This document shows positions 60,008 to 64,000 of a DNA stretch of 64,000 bases, piece by piece. Source of the stretch: JAFASC01 sp034669505 (GTDB taxonomy: Bacteria > Pseudomonadota > Alphaproteobacteria > Rhizobiales > Beijerinckiaceae); the NCBI GenBank assembly GCA_034669505.1, contig JAXDNJ010000020.1, forward strand, positions 1 to 64,000, given 5' to 3'. The translations under genes were made by a program, and so were the position numbers. The notes beneath the pieces are model-generated. The model was not told the origin of the DNA and did no database searches. It saw nothing but the letters and a program-made list of their open reading frames with translations. Position 1 is the first letter of the stretch, and each line of letters opens with the position of its first letter.

Positions 60008-60643
60008 TCAGGGCGATCGTGCGCCGCTGAAGAGCTGGCGAAGCGAGGAGAACGGGCTGTGGTTCTCGTTGCTTCCATCGTAAGCCGGTGGCCCGGGAGG
60101 AGGGGCTTGCGCGGCAGCAACCTCGGCCCTGTGTCTGCTTCGTCGAGACGGCTTGGCGACGGCCGATGAACGCTTGCGCGCGTGAGAAGGCTTCGCGAAG
60201 GGGCGGCCAATCGATGATGTGTCGACCGTGCGCTCCCGAGCGCTTAGTGCCACCTCACTTTGGTTCTGAGACAGTGAGGCAACGGTCCTACGGGTTGAGG
60301 TCGCCTCATGCGCTTCAGCCTGCGCTGCGTCGGCTGGACGGTCCTGGTCGGCGCCGGCCCGGGGCGCGGGCTCGACCTCGAAGGGGGCGGTCCGAGGCGT
60401 CTCGGCAGGTGCTGGCCGCCCCGCCCCGGGCTCGAGGATCGGCACGCTTCGGACCTGACGGAACTCGATTGGAGTCGTGTCGGACGCCGTAACCGGCGCG
60501 GGAGCGGCAGCACTTTCGGACGCTTTCCGGATCGCCTCTAGCGGCGCAGACGGACTTCGGGTCGCCTGAAGCGAGAAGGCGATTCCCGAAGCGAGCAGGC
60601 TCGCCGCCGCAACACCAAGGATAAGAGTACGCATAAGCCACAC
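60008..60643 (-). CDS. Exported low-complexity protein
   Basis: A 211-residue protein with an N-terminal hydrophobic segment (TLILGVAAASLLASGIAFSL) followed by a Pro/Ala/Ser/Arg-rich, probably unstructured body with acidic patches (PAPAETPRTAPFEVEPAPR) and a basic, proline-rich C-terminus (ARKRSSAVAKPSRRSRHR, PPPGPPAYDGSNE). No domain was recognised. Low-complexity composition means the frame could be partly fortuitous, but the leader argues for a real exported or membrane-anchored protein. Confidence 0.5.
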   Translation of the reverse strand: MWLMRTLILGVAAASLLASGIAFSLQATRSPSAPLEAIRKASESAAAPAPVTASDTTPIEFRQVRSVPILEPGAGRPAPAETPRTAPFEVEPAPRAGADQDRPADAAQAEAHEATSTRRTVASLSQNQSEVALSARERTVDTSSIGRPFAKPSHARKRSSAVAKPSRRSRHRAEVAAAQAPPPGPPAYDGSNENHSPFSSLRQLFSGARSP

Positions 60644-60780
60644 CCGCTATGCTGACCCCCAGCTAGCGTTTGCCCACCACACCGAAAGAACCCGGACGAA
60701 ATAAGGCCCGCGTCGTGCAAAGGGGGCGGATGGACCGGCGCTCCAGCTTGTGACGCCCTGTTCTAAGCTCCGAAAACAAC

Positions 60781-60856
60781 TGGTGCCCAGGGGCGGAATC
60801 GAACCACCGACACTGCGATTTTCAGTCGCATGCTCTACCAACTGAGCTACCTGGGC
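60781..60856 (-). tRNA. tRNA-Phe (GAA)
   Basis: A 76-nt cloverleaf on the minus strand: acceptor GCCCAGG pairs with CCTGGGC, followed by an encoded CCA; D-arm AGCTCAGTTGGTAGAGCA; anticodon stem-loop GCGACTGAAAATCGC with anticodon GAA; T-arm GGTTCGATTCC. The only tRNA seen in the window. Confidence 0.97.
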
Positions 60857-60986
60857 GCGCCGAGCCATAGCCGGGCGGCGTCATATAGGGGAGAGGGCGC
60901 GGCCTTGTCCAGCCGAGGCTGGTATTGCTCGCCGAGCCGCCGATGTGGTCTGAGGGTCGCCAGAGATTAGCGGACCACGAGCCGAA

Positions 60987-62099
60987 ATGGACAGAGTCGA
61001 TTGCGTCGTGGTGGGGGCGGGCGTCGTTGGGCTGGCCGTGGCGCGCGCGCTGGCGCAGGCCGGGCGCGAGGTCATCATTCTCGAAGCGGCGGAGGCGATC
61101 GGCACCGGCATTTCCTCGCGCAACAGCGAGGTGATCCATGCCGGCATCTATTATCCGAAAGACAGTCTCATGGCGCGCTTCTGCGTTGCGGGAAAGCGCG
61201 CGCTCTATGAATTCTGCGGCGATCACGGCGTGCCGCATAAACGCTGCGGCAAGCTGATCGTCGCCACCAACGAGGCGGAAGCGGGAAAACTCGCGTCCAT
61301 CGAAGCACGGGCGCGGGCGAACGGCGTCGACGATTTGCGCTTTCTCTCCGCGGCGGAGGCGCAGACGCTTGAGCCGGCGCTTGCCTGCGCCGGCGCGCTG
61401 CTGTCGCCCTCGACCGGCATCGTCGATTCGCATCATCTGATGCTGGCGCTGCTCGGCGATGCCGAGGCGGCCGGCGCGAGCCTCGCGCTCAACGCGCCGC
61501 TCCTCGCCGGGCGTGCGAGCGGCGGGGAAATCGAACTCGATATCGGTGGCGGTGAGCCGTTGACGCTGTCCTGCCGGCTCCTTGTCAATGCCGCCGGGCT
61601 GGAAGCGCCGCTCATTGCCCGAAACATCGCCGGGCTGCCGCAAGAGAGCGTCCCAACCCGCTATTTCGCCAAAGGCAATTACTTCACGCTGACAAGCCGC
61701 TCGCCGTTCTCGCACCTGATCTATCCAGTGCCGGAGCCGGGCGGTCTCGGCGTGCATCTCACAATCGATCTCGGCGGCCAGGCGAAATTCGGCCCCGACG
61801 TCGAGTGGGTCGAGACGATCGACTACAATGTCGATCCCGCCCGCGGCGAGCGCTTCTACAAAGCGATCCGCCGCTACTGGCCGAGCCTGCCGGATGGCAG
61901 CCTGCAGCCAGGCTATGCCGGGGTCAGGCCAAAAATCGTGCCGCCTTCAATCGCGGCGCAGGATTTCGTCGTGCAGACGCCGCGCGAGCATGGGGTCGCC
62001 GGGCTCATCAATCTCTTCGGCATCGAGTCGCCGGGGCTCACCTCGTCCCTTGCGCTTGCCGATCATGTCGCGGACCTCGCCGGAACGCTCCCGCATTAG
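60987..62099 (+). CDS. FAD-dependent oxidoreductase, L-2-hydroxyglutarate oxidase type
   Basis: A 370-residue flavoprotein. The Rossmann motif is VVVGAGVVGLAVARALAQAG; the L2HG-type signature GTGISSRNSEVIHAGIYYPKDSLMA and HLMLALLGDAEAAG follow, and IVDSHHLM is typical. Members oxidise L-2-hydroxyglutarate or other 2-hydroxy acids and pass electrons to the quinone pool. It is 62 bp upstream of the RraA-like gene on the same strand and close to the UxaA pair, suggesting a shared hydroxy-acid or sugar-acid pathway. Confidence 0.85.
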   Translation: MDRVDCVVVGAGVVGLAVARALAQAGREVIILEAAEAIGTGISSRNSEVIHAGIYYPKDSLMARFCVAGKRALYEFCGDHGVPHKRCGKLIVATNEAEAGKLASIEARARANGVDDLRFLSAAEAQTLEPALACAGALLSPSTGIVDSHHLMLALLGDAEAAGASLALNAPLLAGRASGGEIELDIGGGEPLTLSCRLLVNAAGLEAPLIARNIAGLPQESVPTRYFAKGNYFTLTSRSPFSHLIYPVPEPGGLGVHLTIDLGGQAKFGPDVEWVETIDYNVDPARGERFYKAIRRYWPSLPDGSLQPGYAGVRPKIVPPSIAAQDFVVQTPREHGVAGLINLFGIESPGLTSSLALADHVADLAGTLPH

Positions 62100-62160
62100 C
62101 CGGGTCTCGACCCCTCGCGGCCTTGGGCATAAGAGGGGTGCGCACCCGATAGGAACCGCG

Positions 62161-62859
62161 ATGACCCTCGACCGAAAAATTATCGACACGCTGGCGAAAA
62201 TATCGACCGCAACGATCACCACGATCCTTCTGAAGAAGGGTCTGCGCAATGTGTGGATGCGCGGCACGCGGCCGCTGCGTGCGGGTCAACCGCGGCTCGT
62301 CGGTCCGGCCTTCACGCTGCGCTTCGTGCCGGCGCGCGAAGATCTGGCGACACCGGAATCCTGGGCCTCGCCGATCTCGACACGCGCCGCGATCGAGGCG
62401 ATGCCGGAAGGCGTCATCACCGTCGTCGATGCGATGGGCATCACGGACGCGGGCATTTTCGGCGACATTCTCTGCGCCCGCATGAAGAAGCGCGGCGTCG
62501 CGGCTTTGATAACCGACGGCGTTGTGCGCGATGTCGCGGGCGTGCTCGGTACCGGCCTTCCGGTTTGGTGTCAGGGCGGCGCCGCGCCGCCGTCCGTCGC
62601 GGGGCTCACCTTCGTCGCCTGGCAGCAGCCGATCGGCTGCGGCGGTGTAGCGGTCTTTCCGGACGACATCGTTGTTGTTGACGACGATGGCGCGGTGCTC
62701 ATCCCGGCGAAACTTCTCGACGAGGTGGTGGCCGCCGCTCCCGAGCAGGAGCGCATGGAAGAATGGATCATGGGCGAGGTCGACAAGGGCGCGGGCCTGC
62801 CGGGGCTCTACCCGATGAATGCCGAGACCAAGGCGCGTTATGAATCGTCGAAGCGCTGA
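62161..62859 (+). CDS. RraA-like protein (HMG/CHA aldolase family)
   Basis: A 232-residue protein of the RraA / 4-carboxy-4-hydroxy-2-oxoadipate aldolase family: ISTATITTILLKKGLRN, GDILCARMKKRGVAALITDGVVRDV, and the CxxG-like VWCQGGAAPPSV, then VVVDDDGAVLIPA. Enzymes of the group split or decarboxylate 4-hydroxy-2-oxo acids, while RraA itself inhibits RNase E. Given neighbours for hydroxy-acid oxidation and altronate-type dehydration, the aldolase role is more likely here than RNase inhibition. Confidence 0.85.
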   Translation: MTLDRKIIDTLAKISTATITTILLKKGLRNVWMRGTRPLRAGQPRLVGPAFTLRFVPAREDLATPESWASPISTRAAIEAMPEGVITVVDAMGITDAGIFGDILCARMKKRGVAALITDGVVRDVAGVLGTGLPVWCQGGAAPPSVAGLTFVAWQQPIGCGGVAVFPDDIVVVDDDGAVLIPAKLLDEVVAAAPEQERMEEWIMGEVDKGAGLPGLYPMNAETKARYESSKR

Positions 62860-62950
62860 TGTCAGGCTTGGCGTGCTCTGCTTGAGGAAGTAGGACGCCT
62901 CTACCCGGCAATACGGCCGCAAAATCAAGGCAAATCAGGGAGGAGAGCGG

Positions 62951-63238
62951 GTGAGCATTCCCCATCTATTGGTGCATGGTCCAAAGGATACGTGCGGGGT
63001 TGTTGTGGTTGAAGACCTGAAAGCCGGCACGGACATGCTCGGCCTGATCACCGAGAACGACACGACGTTCCACTTGAAGGCAAAAGCCGACATTCCGATC
63101 GGTCACAAGGTCGCGCTGAAGGACATCAAGGCCGGCGACACCGTGTGGAAATATGGCGAGGACGTCGGCAAGGCGACCGCGGATGTCGGCGCCGGCGAGC
63201 ATCTGCATATCCACAATATGAGAACGAAGCGCTGGTGA
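62951..63238 (+). CDS. UxaA-family small SAF-domain subunit
   Basis: A 95-residue protein with the SAF fold of the altronate/galactarate dehydratase N-terminal part: TCGVVVVEDLKAGTDML, IPIGHKVALKDIKAGDTVWKYGEDVG and the ending GEHLHIHNMRTKRW. In split enzymes it forms the active site with the large subunit encoded just downstream (11 bp). The GTG start follows a GGAGGAGAGCGG site. Confidence 0.9.
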   Translation: MSIPHLLVHGPKDTCGVVVVEDLKAGTDMLGLITENDTTFHLKAKADIPIGHKVALKDIKAGDTVWKYGEDVGKATADVGAGEHLHIHNMRTKRW

Positions 63239-63249
63239 GGAGGCTCACG

Positions 63250-64000
63250 ATGCAAGTCAATTCTCTGCAAGCCAATTCCGAGAAGGCGATCGTCGCCGCA
63301 CGCGCGCAAGACAAAGCCGCCCTCGCATCCGGCGATTACGGCAAGCTCGCGGTCAGCGGCTGGCGGCGCGAGAACGGCCGCGTCGGCGTGCGCAACCATG
63401 TCGTCATCCTGCCGCTCGACGATCTCTCGAATTCCGCGAGCGAAGGAGTCGCGAACAACGTGAAAGGCACGCTGGCGCTGCCGCACGCTTACGGACGGCT
63501 GCAATTTGGCGCCGATCTCGACCTCTTCTTCCGTACCCTGATCGGCATCGGCTCCAATCCGAACGTGGCGGCGGTAGTAGTAATAGGCATCGAAGAAGGC
63601 TGGACGAAGCGCGTCGTCGACGGCATCGCCAAAACCGGCAAACCGGTCACCGGTTTCGGCATCGAAGGCCATGGCGACATCGCGACGATCGCGCGCGCTT
63701 CTTACGTGGCGAAAGAATATCTGCATTGGGCCTCCGAGCTGCAGCGCGAGCAATGCGCGATGTCGGAGCTCTGGGTCTCGACCAAATGCGGCGAGTCCGA
63801 CACGACGACCGGGCTTTCTTCCTGCCCGACGGTCGGCAACATGTACGACAAGCTTATCCCGCTGGGCATTTACGGCGTGTTCGGCGAGACATCGGAGATC
63901 ACCGGCGCCGAGCATCTCGCCAAAGCGCGCGCGGCGAGCCCGGAAATCGCCGACAAATGGTACAAGATGTGGAAGGCCTATCAGGACGATGTGATCGAGG
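63250..64000 (+). CDS. UxaA-family large dehydratase subunit, cut by the window end
   Basis: At least 250 residues are visible before the window ends. SGWRRENGRVGVRNHVVILPLDD and the CxxG-type segment TKCGESDTTTGLSSCPTVGNMYDKL are those of the altronate/galactarate dehydratase large subunit, which removes water from sugar acids using an iron centre. Together with the small subunit upstream it forms a split UxaA-type enzyme. Which sugar or hydroxy acid is used is not evident. The C-terminal half lies outside the window. Confidence 0.88.
   Translation, partial: MQVNSLQANSEKAIVAARAQDKAALASGDYGKLAVSGWRRENGRVGVRNHVVILPLDDLSNSASEGVANNVKGTLALPHAYGRLQFGADLDLFFRTLIGIGSNPNVAAVVVIGIEEGWTKRVVDGIAKTGKPVTGFGIEGHGDIATIARASYVAKEYLHWASELQREQCAMSELWVSTKCGESDTTTGLSSCPTVGNMYDKLIPLGIYGVFGETSEITGAEHLAKARAASPEIADKWYKMWKAYQDDVIE

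Noticed and set aside
1..64000. CRISPR array, integrase, transposase or prophage genes
   Set aside because: No regularly spaced direct repeats and no recognisable recombinase, transposase, capsid or terminase pattern were found. The low-GC islets lack flanking repeats or a tRNA attachment site.

Overview
The window looks like a chromosomal stretch of a GC-rich alphaproteobacterium of the order Hyphomicrobiales (Rhizobiales). Pointers are an invasion-associated-locus-B protein, a CIRCE-controlled groESL, divergent cobT/cobS, a pyrB - inactive dihydroorotase - plsY run, a DUF1488 protein, an IsdG/HmuQ-like heme-degrading enzyme, phasins and many conserved Rhizobiales hypothetical proteins. The taxon is inferred from gene content and composition only; there is no rRNA in the window and one tRNA (Phe, GAA). 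No CRISPR array, prophage or insertion sequence was recognised.

Layout. 0-2.7 kb: a cupin protein, a Rap1a-like secreted protein and a lower-GC two-gene cassette (exported 400-aa protein plus four-helix membrane protein). 2.9-6.5 kb: dusA, then cobS and cobT facing apart with an mqsRA toxin-antitoxin module wedged between them; the toxin is frameshifted, while the antitoxin and an operator-like palindrome persist. 6.7-17.8 kb: IalB, then a carbon-storage region (alpha/beta hydrolase, wax ester synthase/DGAT, a very short PhaE-like subunit, class III PhaC, an acetyltransferase, phasin, acyl-CoA ligase), followed by a class I-like HMG-CoA reductase, an HSL-type esterase and CorA. 17.8-22.7 kb: an orphan amino-acid-type binding protein and an aromatic-compound-like run (AAHS transporter, FAD monooxygenase, IsdG-like enzyme, frameshifted flavodoxin-like reductase). 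22.7-26.9 kb: topA, then a PAS protein and truncated globin whose start codon overlaps that of a divergent SnoaL-like gene.

27.3-32.9 kb: a low-GC islet (DUF4019-like membrane protein plus an exported C39-like cysteine protease), DUF1488, groESL, then about 1 kb of eroded sequence with a broken small gene and a 19-bp tandem duplication. 32.9-36.5 kb: pyrB, an inactive-looking pyrC and plsY. 36.5-49.6 kb: mainly minus-strand genes: a secreted protein, an FAH-family enzyme, orphan MsrQ, an MdtABC-type RND pump with 4-nt overlaps, an NMT1-type binding protein coupled to a CLC transporter. 49.7-64 kb: a SulP-STAS-cNMP fusion transporter; GST, thioesterase, crotonase, nitroreductase and DUF3237 genes; a transglutaminase-like enzyme; DUF72; LysR; small genes; a second phasin; tRNA-Phe; and an oxidative sugar/hydroxyacid run (L2HG-type oxidase, RraA-like, UxaA small and large halves) cut by the window end.

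Three frameshifted loci (the mqsR toxin, the flavodoxin-like gene and a small conserved gene at 32.0-32.25 kb) can each be repaired by restoring single bases, mostly in homopolymer runs. That could mean real decay or consensus errors in the sequence, and it should be settled before these are called pseudogenes.
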